A stretch of 64,000 nucleotides of DNA from Paenibacillus dendritiformis. GTDB taxonomy: Bacteria > Bacillota > Bacilli > Paenibacillales > Paenibacillaceae. A program made the translations under genes and the position numbers. The notes below the pieces were generated by a model. That model was not told where the DNA came from and did not search any database. It worked only from the letters and a program-made list of their open reading frames with translations. The stretch is from positions 372,001 to 436,000 of the forward strand of contig NZ_AP025344.1 of assembly GCF_021654795.1 (NCBI RefSeq), read 5' to 3'. Positions 27,193-36,190 of the stretch are shown here, one piece after another; the stretch's first letter is position 1, and each line of letters starts with the position of its first letter.

Positions 27193-28455
27193 TTATTGGA
27201 GGGCGGCGGCATGCATCCCGGCCGTATATCCGGTAGCGAATGCGGCCGTAATGTTATAGCCGCCCGTATACCCGTGCACATCAAGAATTTCCCCGCAGAA
27301 AAAGAGCCCCCGCATCAGCTTCGACTCCATCGTGCGCGGGTCGATCTCCTTCAAATTGACGCCGCCTCCCGTGACGAACGCGTCCTCCAGAGACAAGGTT
27401 CCGTTCACCTTGACGGGGAAGGACGTGATCAGCCGGCACAGCTCTTGGAGCGGCTGCTTGCGAATATGATCGCGGGTCACGCTCTCCTCGATGCCGGCCT
27501 GCCCGAGCAGGATGGGAACCATCCGATCGGGGACGAGATGTCTAAGCACATTTTTGATCGCCTTCTTCGGTTCCTGGCTCCACCGTTCCATTAGCTGCCG
27601 CTCGAGCTCCTCCAGACTGAGCCCCGGCTTCATGTTGATAGTCAGCAGCACCGTCTCTTGCCCGGTTCGCTTTCGCTCCTTGACGACGAACTGGCTGCAG
27701 CGAAGCGCGGCTGGCCCGGACAGTCCGAAATGCGTAAAGAGGAGATCTCCCTCATGCTCAATGATCTTTTTGCCCCTGGCGTTCCACACGGTAAGACGGA
27801 TATCTTGAAGCGATAAGCCCTGCAGCAGCTTTTCGCGGATAAAATAGGCCTGCGAGGTCAGCGGGACCTCCGTCGGATACAGCTCGGTTATCGTATGCCC
27901 GGCAGCCTCGGCCCAAGGATAGCCATCGCCGGTAGAGCCTGTGCGGGGAACGGACTTGCCTCCCGTCGCGACGATAACCGCTTTTGCGCGGATGATCGTG
28001 CCATCCGGCAGGCGGACGCCTTCCACGGCGCCATCAGCGTAGAGCACCTCGGACACGGGCCGGTTGGTCATGATCGTGACGCCCCGCTGGCGGACTTCCC
28101 CGATAAGCGCTTCGACCACGGTTTTTGCCTTGTCCGACACGGGGAACATCCGGCCGTTGTCCTCCTCCTTCAGCGCGATGCCAAGTCCCTCGAAGAAGCG
28201 GATAATATCCCGATTATTGAAATGTGACAACGCGCTGTATAAAAATCTCCCGTTTCCCGGAATATGACGAATCAGTTCATCCAACTCTTTATTATTCGTT
28301 ACGTTGCAGCGCCCGCCGCCCGAAATGCCGAGCTTGCGGCCCAGTTTGTCCCCTTTGTCGATCAGCAGCACGTTCGCGCCTTCCCCCGCAGCAGCAATAC
28401 AGGCCATCAATCCTGACGGTCCGCCGCCGATAACTATAATATCGGTCTCTTTCAT
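27193..28455 (-). CDS. FAD-dependent oxidoreductase of the HI0933/BaiN (YtfP) family
   Basis: The ATG of [15 protein letters not shown] is taken, 9 nt behind GAAGGAG, giving 420 aa. The N-terminus has the FAD dinucleotide fold [14 protein letters not shown], then the family block [17 protein letters not shown]. The second motif [43 protein letters not shown] and the closing [26 protein letters not shown] are all diagnostic of this family. Members are conserved flavoproteins whose reaction is mostly undefined; BaiN acts in bile-acid dehydroxylation in gut clostridia, which does not apply directly here. The gene is monocistronic on the minus strand. Confidence 0.88.
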   Translation of the reverse strand: MKETDIIVIGGGPSGLMACIAAAGEGANVLLIDKGDKLGRKLGISGGGRCNVTNNKELDELIRHIPGNGRFLYSALSHFNNRDIIRFFEGLGIALKEEDNGRMFPVSDKAKTVVEALIGEVRQRGVTIMTNRPVSEVLYADGAVEGVRLPDGTIIRAKAVIVATGGKSVPRTGSTGDGYPWAEAAGHTITELYPTEVPLTSQAYFIREKLLQGLSLQDIRLTVWNARGKKIIEHEGDLLFTHFGLSGPAALRCSQFVVKERKRTGQETVLLTINMKPGLSLEELERQLMERWSQEPKKAIKNVLRHLVPDRMVPILLGQAGIEESVTRDHIRKQPLQELCRLITSFPVKVNGTLSLEDAFVTGGGVNLKEIDPRTMESKLMRGLFFCGEILDVHGYTGGYNITAAFATGYTAGMHAAALQ

Positions 28456-28600
28456 GTCATATGCTCCTTCACCGTCGTTTCGTCCCTTATTGTATCGCAT
28501 TATGTAGAAAAATGCCTAAAAGGTTGGTTTGCTCCATTGTCAAACTTGGGCATTTATGTTTTAATCAATGCATTCCACAACATGCCAGAGGAGAGAAATC

Positions 28601-30349
28601 ATGTACATCGCTTTGAAGGAAACCCTTCTGCAAGTCCTGATTGCTTGTATACCGGCGTTCTCCTGCCAGCTATGTTCCATTCGGTCGGCCCGGCCGCTGC
28701 TGACTCGGCTTGCTGTTGGAGCGGCTTCCGTGATTTCCGTGTTTCTGTGCATCCTGTTCTCCTTTCATCATGCGGAGGCTTCGCAGCCATTTGATTTCCG
28801 GCTGATCCCTTTTATGCTGGGCGTGCTGTACGGCGGATACCGCATCGGATTGGTTATGGTGGCCCTCTATACCGTTTTTATTATCGCTTTCCCACTATAT
28901 CAACCGGCGGGGAACCAATGGGGAGATGCCCTGATTTATTTAACCCCGCTATTGTTTATTAGCATTAACAAGTTCCGTCAGTCCGGCTTGCGAATGCGGC
29001 TAGTCATCATTATTTCCTTCTCGCTACTCGGCATGCTCGTCTACAGCATTGTCTATGCCGCGTATCTTTGGACGGCTCCGGTGGAGACCGCTGTCGGCGC
29101 CCTTGGCTCTCCCTTTATCGTCTTGTTCGTCCTCGTGTTCCTGCTTACCGCATGCTTGGTGCTGTATATGATGGAAGGCACGAGGGAGAAGACGTTTCTC
29201 CAGCAGGGCTACCGGATTGTCTCCCGCCAATACCGGGAGGAGGTCGAGAAGCTCAAGCAGATTCTCAACACGGCTCCGCTCTGCGTCATTGCCATCGATG
29301 CCGAGACTCGCATTACCGCCCTCAACGATATGATGATCGAAGGGATTCAAATGCAGGTTCCCGGCGTGACGAGGGCGCAATTAATGGGGCGTCCTCTGCG
29401 GGATCTGCTGCAGAAGATGGGAGATGAGCCGAATAAGTTCATCATCCTGCAATGGGCTCTTCAAAAAGGGGCTGTCGAAGGCGAAGTGGCCCGTCTCGGC
29501 GAACGGGATTATTACATTCTGGCGAAGTCTATCTACAGCCAAGAGACCGGGGAGATTGTCGGCGCGGTCGGCATGGCGCATGATGTGACCGAGCTGTCCA
29601 AGCTGCGCGCCGAGATCGGCAACATGGAGCGGCTCCATCTGGTCGGCCAGATGGCGGCCAGCATTACGCACGAGATACGCAACCCGATGGCGGTCATTCG
29701 CGGGTTCATGCAATTGATCCAGGAGAAGAGTCCCGACAATATGAAGGACTATTACCGGATTGTAATGGACGAGATCGACCGTGCCAACGGAATTATCAAC
29801 GATTTCCTGGCGCTGGCGCAGAACCGCATCGTAGAGAAGGAAATGGTCCATCTTCACGATATAATGAAACAGCTGTCGCCGCTGCTGTGGGCGGATGCGA
29901 ATCTGCGCGGCCAGGAGATCATCTATCAGTTGGGCGAGAATATTCCGGAGCTGTGCCTGGATACGAAGGAAATGAAGCAGCTTATTCTGAACCTGTCGCG
30001 CAATGCGCTGGAATCGATGGAGTCGATGGAGAAGCGGGGGACATTGACGCTCACTACGCGTGCCGTGCCGCAAGGCGTTCAGCTCCTTGTAAGCGATACC
30101 GGGTCAGGTATACCGAACGCTGTCATGGAAAAGCTGTTCGAGCCGTTCTATACGACCAAGTCCAAAGGGACAGGACTTGGATTGCCGCTCTGCTTGAGCA
30201 TCGTCGAACGGCATGAAGGAACGATCGAGATCGAGACATCGGAGCGGGGGACCACGTTCATCGTCACCTTCCATATCGATCCGAAGCGGCGGGGGGAACC
30301 GCATCAGGGGCAGGAACATAATCCGCTCGAAGCGTTGAATGCGCTCTAG
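28601..30349 (+). CDS. Sensor histidine kinase with five/six-TM input domain, KinB-like
   Basis: The ATG at 28601 has an AGAGGAGAG site; an upstream in-frame ATG has none. The 582-aa protein has about six membrane helices in the first 190 residues, of the 5TM-LYT type used by KinB-like kinases, then a PAS domain (about 217-330). The kinase core shows the H-box ASITHEIRNPMAVIRGF (His357), N-box NLSRNALESM, G1 DTGSGIP and G2 GTGLGLPLC. The missing response-regulator partner and the architecture fit a sporulation phosphorelay kinase feeding Spo0F, but this is inference. A small membrane protein gene follows at 33 bp. Confidence 0.87.
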   Translation: MYIALKETLLQVLIACIPAFSCQLCSIRSARPLLTRLAVGAASVISVFLCILFSFHHAEASQPFDFRLIPFMLGVLYGGYRIGLVMVALYTVFIIAFPLYQPAGNQWGDALIYLTPLLFISINKFRQSGLRMRLVIIISFSLLGMLVYSIVYAAYLWTAPVETAVGALGSPFIVLFVLVFLLTACLVLYMMEGTREKTFLQQGYRIVSRQYREEVEKLKQILNTAPLCVIAIDAETRITALNDMMIEGIQMQVPGVTRAQLMGRPLRDLLQKMGDEPNKFIILQWALQKGAVEGEVARLGERDYYILAKSIYSQETGEIVGAVGMAHDVTELSKLRAEIGNMERLHLVGQMAASITHEIRNPMAVIRGFMQLIQEKSPDNMKDYYRIVMDEIDRANGIINDFLALAQNRIVEKEMVHLHDIMKQLSPLLWADANLRGQEIIYQLGENIPELCLDTKEMKQLILNLSRNALESMESMEKRGTLTLTTRAVPQGVQLLVSDTGSGIPNAVMEKLFEPFYTTKSKGTGLGLPLCLSIVERHEGTIEIETSERGTTFIVTFHIDPKRRGEPHQGQEHNPLEALNAL

Positions 30350-30382
30350 ACGTCCGCTATCATAGATGAGGGAGGTGAGCGT

Positions 30383-31141
30383 GTGAACGTCATCCAGATT
30401 GGCAGTTTGACCATCAACGGCGATTTACTGGCAAGCTTCGCGTCCTTCCTGATCGCGGCGCTCATCATCTCGCTTCGGGCCCGCATGGACAAGGGATTGA
30501 ATCGCCGCTATGCCGACTGGGCCTACGGGGTTGCCTTCCTCTGCATGCTGAATGCGAAGTTCGGCTTCCTGTGGGACGCGCCGTCGATTTTGTGGGAACA
30601 GCCGCGCACGCTCTTGTTTTTGAGCGGGACGTCCATGGACGGCAATGTGCTGCTCGTACTCGCCCTCATCGTGTGGACATCCGTATACATGAGGCGACAC
30701 AGCCTGTCATATCCGGTGCTGTCCGACTTGCTCGCCTACGGGCTGCTGGCATTCCTCGCCGCTTATGGGTGGCTGTACGCGGTACAGGATAGCGCGGCGC
30801 CGGGATATACGGCGCTGCCGATGCCCAGCGGCATCTCCCCAAGAGGCCTGCCGCCTGTCGAGTCGATGCTCGCTCTGCTATGGCTGGCGGGAATCTGGAT
30901 GAGACGGCGTCCATTGGGGAAGCTGTCGGATGCGCAGTGGACCTTCGTTCCCGTAGGGGCCTTCGGCATGCTTGCCAGCTTCCTGAAGTCCCATGAGACC
31001 GTATGGATGGGACTCGCCCCGGAGCAATGGATGTGCGTTGTGCTGCTGGCTGCGGGATATATGGTTGTCCGGCACCGGGAAAAGACGGAGACACGGACGG
31101 ATTCCCCATCGGAACGCTCCCCGGACATAGGGGAAGGATAG
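30383..31141 (+). CDS. Polytopic membrane protein of unknown function
   Basis: The GTG start at 30383 lies behind GGGAGGTGAGC. The 252-aa product has about seven predicted membrane segments (for example GDLLASFASFLIAALIISLRA, VLLVLALIVWTSVYM, DLLAYGLLAFLAAYGWLYAV, VVLLAAGYMVV) and a charged C-terminal tail. No family is recognised with confidence; the overall layout vaguely recalls prolipoprotein diacylglyceryl transferase-like or thioredoxin-partner membrane proteins, but key motifs are not seen. It is only 33 bp behind the KinB-like kinase and is probably co-transcribed, so a role as a signalling accessory is possible. Confidence 0.7.
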   Translation: MNVIQIGSLTINGDLLASFASFLIAALIISLRARMDKGLNRRYADWAYGVAFLCMLNAKFGFLWDAPSILWEQPRTLLFLSGTSMDGNVLLVLALIVWTSVYMRRHSLSYPVLSDLLAYGLLAFLAAYGWLYAVQDSAAPGYTALPMPSGISPRGLPPVESMLALLWLAGIWMRRRPLGKLSDAQWTFVPVGAFGMLASFLKSHETVWMGLAPEQWMCVVLLAAGYMVVRHREKTETRTDSPSERSPDIGEG

Positions 31142-31191
31142 CCGCTTCTGCAGGTGCGCATACTAGACGCGAGACTGCATGAAGGAGGCCT

Positions 31192-31317
31192 ATGGAGATG
31201 CAAGAAAGCCATTCCAAGGAGCAAAAGCAGCAGGAAGAAGCCAACCGAACAGCCGACACGCGCGGCAAAATACCGGTTGACAAAAAACTGGAAGGACCAA
31301 ACCGTCCTTCCACATAA
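31192..31317 (+). CDS. 41-residue hydrophilic protein ending GPNRPST
   Basis: ATG at 31192 follows a perfect GAAGGAGG site by 4 nt; TAA ends at 31317 and a strong terminator follows 20 bp later. The product is charged and Gln/Glu/Lys-rich (MEMQESHSKEQKQQEEANRT) with a C-terminal KKLEGPNRPST. The high charge, lack of hydrophobic residues and small size recall minor spore or disordered stress proteins of Bacilli, but no family can be named with certainty. The gene's own ribosome binding site and terminator support it as real. Confidence 0.65.
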   Translation: MEMQESHSKEQKQQEEANRTADTRGKIPVDKKLEGPNRPST

Positions 31318-31336
31318 GCGCCTTACGGCGCAAGAT

Positions 31337-31378
31337 AAGGGAAAGCCGCTTCCGGAAGGAACGGCTTTCCCTTGCTTT
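31337..31378 (+). terminator. Terminator behind the 41-aa protein gene
   Basis: AAGGGAAAGCCG (31337-31348) pairs perfectly with CGGCTTTCCCTT (31362-31373), 12 bp, with a modest T-rich tail. Confidence 0.85.
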
Positions 31379-31470
31379 ACTCCTGTGCAAATGGTTAAAA
31401 TATTAACGATAGCACTATCTGGTGACGTCTATCGGGGTAATTATTTAACGGGTTAGGAGTGAAGTGAAGA

Positions 31471-31905
31471 ATGTCTATGTCTTTTGAGCAATATATGCGC
31501 GATATGGTCCAGCCGATGCGCAATGAATTGACATCGATCGGATTCGAAGAATTGCGGACGCCGGAAGAGGTGGAAGCGAAGCTGCCAACCGCGAAGGGAA
31601 CCGCGCTCGTGGTCGTGAACTCCGTCTGCGGCTGTGCGGCGGGGCAATGCCGTCCAGGCGTGCGCAAAGCGCTGGAGCATGAAGTGACGCCGGATCATTT
31701 ATTCACCGTCTTTGCAGGCCAGGACAAAGAAGCAACGGCACAAGCGCGCGAATACTTCGCGCCGTATCCGCCGTCTTCCCCGTCCATCGCCTTGATGAAG
31801 GATGGCAAATTGGTGCATTTTATTGAACGCCATAGCGTAGAAGACCGCTCTGCCGAGCAGATTGCGGCGGATCTGACAGCAGCGTTTGATCGCTACTGCC
31901 GCTAA
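31471..31905 (+). CDS. Bacilliredoxin, BrxA/BrxB (YphP/YqiW) family
   Basis: The 144-aa protein has the thioredoxin-like bacilliredoxin fold with the CGC active site at Cys53-Gly-Cys55 (VVVNSVCGCAAGQCRPG), a further Cys60, and the family blocks FEQYMRDMVQPMRNEL and YPPSSPSIALMKDGKLV. In bacillithiol-containing Firmicutes these proteins remove bacillithiol from S-bacillithiolated proteins after oxidative or hypochlorite stress. The start is the first ATG behind AGGAGTGAAG; a second ATG two codons on is equally possible. The gene is monocistronic with its own terminator. Confidence 0.9.
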   Translation: MSMSFEQYMRDMVQPMRNELTSIGFEELRTPEEVEAKLPTAKGTALVVVNSVCGCAAGQCRPGVRKALEHEVTPDHLFTVFAGQDKEATAQAREYFAPYPPSSPSIALMKDGKLVHFIERHSVEDRSAEQIAADLTAAFDRYCR

Positions 31906-31914
31906 GGAGAAGCT

Positions 31915-31946
31915 CATCCCCGCGTTTGTCCGATGCGGGGATGTTT
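31915..31946 (+). terminator. Terminator behind the bacilliredoxin gene
   Basis: CATCCCCGC (31915-31923) pairs with GCGGGGATG (31935-31943) and is followed by TTT. Confidence 0.75.
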
Positions 31947-31997
31947 GCATAAATACGACCAGATCGTGAACAGGATGGATCGAAGGGAGATATCCAG

Positions 31998-32807
31998 ATG
32001 AGCCTACAAGAGGAAATCATCAGTCGGTTCGGAGTCAAGCCCCAAATCGATGTAGATGCCGAAATCCGCAAACGTGTTGATTTTTTGAAGCAGTATGTGA
32101 CCAACGCAGGCGCGAAAGGGCTGCTGATCGCCATTAGCGGGGGGATCGACAGCGCTGTCGCCGCCGGCTTATGCAAGCAGGCCACCGACGAGCTAGCTGC
32201 GGAATCCGGCCAGGAATACATGACGCTCGGCGTGTTCCAGCCCTATGGGGAGCAGGTTGATATTGCCGACAGCTATGCCGTCGCCGAAGCGTTCAAGTTG
32301 AAGCATACCGTCGAGACCAACATCGAAGAGGCGGTGAATGAGGTGGCGCTTGAAGTCGAGCAAGGCTTCAAAAGGCTTGGTCAACCGCGCCATTTAAGCG
32401 TTCCCGGAAAAGGGAACATCAAAGCGCGAATCCGGATGGTCGCTCAATATGCGCTGGCGTTCGACCTCAACCTAATCGTGGTCGGCACGGACCATGCATC
32501 CGAAGCGTTGACCGGCTTCTACACGAAATGGGGCGACGGAGCCGTTGACGTTACTCCGCTGTCCTCCCTGAACAAGCGCCAGATTCGCCAGCTTGCCGAA
32601 CGGCTTGGCGTGCCGCGCAGCGTCATCGACAAAGTGCCGACCGCCGGCCTGTGGGAGGGGCAGACCGACGAGAAAGAACTGGGTGTCTCCTACGAGCACA
32701 ACAGCGATTACCTGGAGGGCAAGCCGGTTCCCGCCGACGTTCAGGCGAAGCTCGAACAGCACTACCGCAAAACCGAGCACAAGCGCGCCCCGATTCCCGG
32801 CATCTGA
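31998..32807 (+). CDS. nadE: NAD+ synthetase, ammonia-dependent
   Basis: The 269-aa protein starts 6 nt behind GAAGGGAGA and matches the short, ammonia-dependent NadE of Bacillus. It carries the PP-loop LLIAISGGIDSAVAAGL, LSVPGKGNIKARIRMVAQYALA, VVGTDHASEALTGFYTKWGDGAVD and the C-terminal PTAGLWEGQTDEKELG. It converts nicotinate adenine dinucleotide to NAD+ with ATP. No glutaminase domain is fused. The gene is flanked by terminators and is monocistronic. Confidence 0.96.
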   Translation: MSLQEEIISRFGVKPQIDVDAEIRKRVDFLKQYVTNAGAKGLLIAISGGIDSAVAAGLCKQATDELAAESGQEYMTLGVFQPYGEQVDIADSYAVAEAFKLKHTVETNIEEAVNEVALEVEQGFKRLGQPRHLSVPGKGNIKARIRMVAQYALAFDLNLIVVGTDHASEALTGFYTKWGDGAVDVTPLSSLNKRQIRQLAERLGVPRSVIDKVPTAGLWEGQTDEKELGVSYEHNSDYLEGKPVPADVQAKLEQHYRKTEHKRAPIPGI

Positions 32808-32860
32808 GCGGTATGCGAAACAGGGGAGGCCTGCGCCGGCGCTATTCTCTTTCTTCGAGG

Positions 32861-32893
32861 AAGACAAGCACATGAACCGTGCTTGTCTTTTTT
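32861..32893 (+). terminator. Terminator of nadE
   Basis: AAGACAAGCAC (32861-32871) pairs with GTGCTTGTCTT (32879-32889) followed by T residues. Confidence 0.85.
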
Positions 32894-33264
32894 GATGCCT
32901 AACAACCATGCTTATCCCAGTTATGGTGAGCGCATGCCTTGCCCTTGATGAAGGACATCTGCATTCATCTGCAATTGGCGGCTCCGTTCAGTGCGCAACT
33001 ATTCCAACAACTCGGCAGCAGATGTGAAACTTATCCGGCACGGGGGAGAGAAATGCAGCGTTTTTTCGACAGGTGTTGGTTCAAGACTCTTGAGTTAATT
33101 CCCTGTTGGAACTGACGATTTTCGCGTCAACTGGCGAACCTCATGTTAGTTGAATGAATCTGGTGCTGATCGACGAATTCTGCCTTATTTGACGGATTGC
33201 GTGCTTCTGTATGCTATGAACGGGATTACCTCTCTTTCGCGCCGCGAGGAAAGTATCTATCCAA

Positions 33265-33299
33265 GGCCTTTTGATCAATATCCCCTTGACTCATAAACC
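33265..33299 (+). repeat. Copy of the dispersed repeat
   Basis: TTTTGATCAATATCCCCTTG is followed by ACTCATAAACC; a GAGGCGACAC-like tail, also present in the 5.5-kb array, comes next. Confidence 0.7.
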
Positions 33300-33398
33300 A
33301 GAAGTGAGAGGCGACACGGCTTGCTTATATCTTCCAACGGCAAGTCACAGAAGTGGCTAAATCGAACCGGGGAACCTCACAATCTTGGGGAAGAGTCC

Positions 33399-33437
33399 TT
33401 GCTTTTATGAGCTATGGGGATAGTGACAGAAAGGCGC
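33399..33437 (-). repeat. Reverse copy of the dispersed repeat
   Basis: On the minus strand it reads TTTCTGTCACTATCCCC and then ATAGCTCATAAAAGC. Confidence 0.65.
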
Positions 33438-33482
33438 AAAAGGAGATGCCGTCCAATGCCTTCGAGGAGATCGCCTGAGAGT

Positions 33483-33551
33483 ACTGCGGGATAATAGGTT
33501 CGGGAGAATACTTTCGGAAGAAGACCTCGGAAGATTACGTCGGGAGAATAC
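33483..33551 (+). repeat. Degenerate 13-14 bp tandem repeat
   Basis: About five units follow one another, for example TTCGGGAGAATAC, TTTCGGAAGAAGAC, CTCGGAAGATTAC and GTCGGGAGAATAC, preceded by a weaker ACTGCGGGATAATA. Confidence 0.65.
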
Positions 33552-33600
33552 CCCCGAACATATCCCCCGGAAAGCTGGCGAACCGGCAAACAGGCATAAA

Positions 33601-33634
33601 ATATGAGCATAGGGGATAGCGGCAAAAAGGAGTT
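33601..33634 (-). repeat. Reverse copy of the dispersed repeat, divergent
   Basis: On the minus strand it reads TTTTTGCCGCTATCCCC then TATGCTCATAT. It is the least conserved of the clear copies. Confidence 0.55.
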
Positions 33635-33779
33635 TGGGGTAAGCCGTGACAGGAAGGGGATGAACCGAACGGCCGAAACCAGAGCAGCCCGACCATAAAA
33701 AGGATTCGGTCTCTATAGGTAGGGGCATGCTCTGGCGGCAGTCAAGCCGTGATGTCCCGTCGCAGCCATTTTTCCTCAT

Positions 33780-35135
33780 TCAGCCTGATAATGTATTGCT
33801 GTACTTCCCGGCACTTTGCTTCCGCCCGACTAGGAAGGAGATGAGCCATGTGCACAGCGGGAGTACCCATAGAAATACGGCGAAGGGCGCGTATTGATGC
33901 ACGGGCACATTTAGAATGGCGGCGCAGAGGACGGCCAGCATATTCCACGGGATCAGGGCAGCGAAGACAAGCGCCGTGTCGGCGACGACGCGGGATAGCT
34001 GCTCCGGCGGGAAGCGGGTAGTCCACAGCGGCAGCACGCTCCGCCCGGACATCATGATGGGCAGGGTCTGCGTGCAGGAGACCAGCGCCAGGATGAAGCC
34101 GAATAAGCCGATGCGCGCGGTGGCTCCGGGCAGGGACGGCTTCGCGCCCAAAAAGGAGGCCATATACGGCTCCAGGGTGCGCGTCGACTCCAGTATGCCG
34201 TTGAAGGCGCCGGCCATCGCTATCAGCAGGACGAGGTCGACCATATTCATCACGCCCTTTGTATGCAGCGAGGGCAGCGAGGCATGGTCATAGCCCCACA
34301 ACAGGCCATTCCACCATGTTATCGTGCCGGCGCCTTGGAGCCAGGTTCCGAGAATGATTGACGTTACGATGGAGAGCAGGAAGGCGTAACGCGTTTTGAC
34401 CCGGAACAGGATCGCCGCGACCAGAACGAGAGCGGGCAGGATCAGCAGCGGGTGAAATGCAAAGGCGTCGCGATAGGCTTCCATCTGCAATGCCTTGGCC
34501 GGAACGACCCAAGCCCCCGCCCAGTCGAATAAGGCAAAGACGGCCGTAGCCGCGCCGAGGCCGAGCAGAGTTGTGGGCCGCATCGCCCGGGCTTGAAGTC
34601 TGACGGAGGTTCCCGTGGAATCGGCGACCAAGCGGTGGGCGCTTGAAAAGGGTGAGGTGCGATCGCCGACGAACGCGCCGGATACGAGGGCGCCTGCCAT
34701 GAGAGGCAGCGGCACGCCGGCCATCGCCGCGACACCCATCATCGGGATGCCTACCGCGCTCAATGTTCCCGTCGAGGTGCCCAGCAGCATGGAAAATAGA
34801 GCGGACAACCAGAAGGTGAGCGTGGTCATCCATGCCGGATGGATCCAGGACAGCCCCTGCTCGATTAAGTAAGGGATCGTTCCGCTGAGCGTCCAGGCAG
34901 GAATCATCAGGCCGACCAAGAGCAGAATCCAGACGACTTCCATCGTGTGGAGGGCCCCCGCTCGCATATAACGAAGCAGGTCGGGCCAGGGATGGCCCTG
35001 CTTGCGCGAGAAGAGGGCAAGCACAAGGAAGCCGGCAGCAAAGCCGGCAATATGCGGCAGACCGAGCAGATAGGCGGCGGTAAGGCCGCCTATCGTCGTC
35101 AGAACCGATACAGCGAGCTGGCGCGGGGTCAACAT
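33780..35135 (-). CDS. Na+/H+ antiporter, NhaC family
   Basis: The 451-aa protein has about eleven to twelve membrane helices. Typical NhaC-type segments are visible: LVGLMIPAWTLSGTIPYLIEQGL, GTSTGTLSAVGIPMMGVA, GALVSGAFVGDRTSPFSSAHRLVA and AMAGAFNGILESTRTLEPY. Members exchange Na+ for H+ or, in some branches, malate/lactate or tyrosine-linked substrates. AGGAG lies 13 nt before the ATG, so translation may be weak. It is 33 bp downstream of an alpha/beta hydrolase gene on the same strand, and the two probably form an operon. Confidence 0.85.
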   Translation of the reverse strand: MLTPRQLAVSVLTTIGGLTAAYLLGLPHIAGFAAGFLVLALFSRKQGHPWPDLLRYMRAGALHTMEVVWILLLVGLMIPAWTLSGTIPYLIEQGLSWIHPAWMTTLTFWLSALFSMLLGTSTGTLSAVGIPMMGVAAMAGVPLPLMAGALVSGAFVGDRTSPFSSAHRLVADSTGTSVRLQARAMRPTTLLGLGAATAVFALFDWAGAWVVPAKALQMEAYRDAFAFHPLLILPALVLVAAILFRVKTRYAFLLSIVTSIILGTWLQGAGTITWWNGLLWGYDHASLPSLHTKGVMNMVDLVLLIAMAGAFNGILESTRTLEPYMASFLGAKPSLPGATARIGLFGFILALVSCTQTLPIMMSGRSVLPLWTTRFPPEQLSRVVADTALVFAALIPWNMLAVLCAAILNVPVHQYAPFAVFLWVLPLCTWLISFLVGRKQSAGKYSNTLSG

Positions 35136-35168
35136 TCGTACACTGCAACTCCTGTCTATGCGTAAAAA

Positions 35169-36026
35169 TTAGCGGGCCTGCAGCCACTGAACGGTTGCTT
35201 CAATGGCGGCCTCCAGCTCCGGTGTCGTGCCTTGGAACGGGTGAACCGTGTTGAACGTATGGCCGCCCCCTTCGATCGTAATCCACTCCGCTTCGGGATA
35301 GTTGGCCACCAGACGGGCCGAACCGTCGCGAAAACCCGGCAGATCGTCCGAGCCTTGAATTAGCGCGAGAGGGAAGCGGGCATCGCGGACGCGGTGAATC
35401 AGGTCATATTTCTCGCGATTGGCTTCCAGATCGTCCAGCAGCAGACGGGACAACGGTAGCGCTTCGCCCGTCCGGGCATTGATCACCTTGGATTGGCCCT
35501 TGTCCCGCATTTCCTGCTTCTGTTCCTCGGAGAATAAATCCATATTCGTCACGCCATTCCACGTAAGCACGCCAGCGATGCGCTCCGGAAGTTCCAGCGC
35601 ATACAGCAGGCAGCTTGCCCCGCCCCGGCTGTGGCCGAGCAGGTACAGGGGCATCTCCTCCGACCAAGGGAAGCTTCCTCCCTGGGCAGCCAGCCATTGC
35701 GGGAATTCGGAGGAGCGCAACCAATCGAGCAGCGTGGCAAGGTCAGTCTGCTCCTCTCCGTACGTATTGATTGCGAATCGCTCCGGCTGATCGAAGCGGT
35801 CAAGCGAGGGGCCGACGCCATTATGCGAAAAATTAAACGTCATTGTAAGCAGTCCGCCGCGGTGTGCGATTTGCTCCGCCGCATAAGGGAACATTCCCCA
35901 ATCCTTGAACCCTTTGTACCCGTGCGCAATGAGGAGCACCGCCGGGCGCAGCGGCTTGGCAGGCAGACACACGTCCCCGCGCAGGATGCGGCCATCCCGC
36001 CCTGAATAGGTGAATGCATATTTCAA
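35169..36026 (-). CDS. Alpha/beta hydrolase, dienelactone-hydrolase-like
   Basis: A 285-aa soluble hydrolase starting with TTG 10 nt behind AAGGAGG. The nucleophile elbow is LLGHSRGGASC (Ser133), the acid is in LIQGSDDLPGF and the base in EGGGHTFNTVHPF. HGYKGFKDWGMFPY near the start forms the oxyanion side. This matches a conserved group of serine aminopeptidase/dienelactone-hydrolase-like proteins, cytoplasmic and of unknown substrate. It is the first gene of a unit with the NhaC antiporter and lies divergent from a GntR/ABC operon. Confidence 0.85.
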   Translation of the reverse strand: MKYAFTYSGRDGRILRGDVCLPAKPLRPAVLLIAHGYKGFKDWGMFPYAAEQIAHRGGLLTMTFNFSHNGVGPSLDRFDQPERFAINTYGEEQTDLATLLDWLRSSEFPQWLAAQGGSFPWSEEMPLYLLGHSRGGASCLLYALELPERIAGVLTWNGVTNMDLFSEEQKQEMRDKGQSKVINARTGEALPLSRLLLDDLEANREKYDLIHRVRDARFPLALIQGSDDLPGFRDGSARLVANYPEAEWITIEGGGHTFNTVHPFQGTTPELEAAIEATVQWLQAR

Positions 36027-36104
36027 TCTAAGCCAACCTCCTTGCCTTCCAGCTTATTTTCACTCATTGTACCACACCCCTGAAGCAGAATGTCTCCTTT
36101 CATC

Positions 36105-36134
36105 TTGACAGGATTGTCTATTCTTATGTACCAT
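36105..36134 (+). promoter_or_regulatory. Promoter of the GntR/ABC operon
   Basis: TTGACA (36105-36110) and TACCAT (36129-36134) are 18 nt apart. The operator-like dyad begins directly after the -10. Confidence 0.5.
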
Positions 36135-36157
36135 GTGTACTAGTTCTAATAATACAC
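36135..36157 (+). promoter_or_regulatory. Likely GntR (YtrA-type) operator
   Basis: GTGTA (36135-36139) and TACAC (36153-36157) bracket an A+T-rich centre containing ACTAGTTCTAAT. The dyad overlaps the predicted transcription start, and operators of YtrA-type regulators commonly contain such GTGTACTA-like half sites. Autorepression is the natural reading. Confidence 0.5.
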
Positions 36158-36190
36158 TATTTGGTTCGATCAGCAGAAAGGAGGGTTTCC

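Larger units (their letters stand above)
32894..33779. other. Long non-coding stretch with repeats
   Basis: No gene with credible coding sequence is seen on either strand in almost 900 bp. It contains three copies of the dispersed repeat, a short degenerate tandem array (33483-33551) and otherwise unremarkable A+T-richer sequence. It may be decayed DNA from a former gene. Confidence 0.6.
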
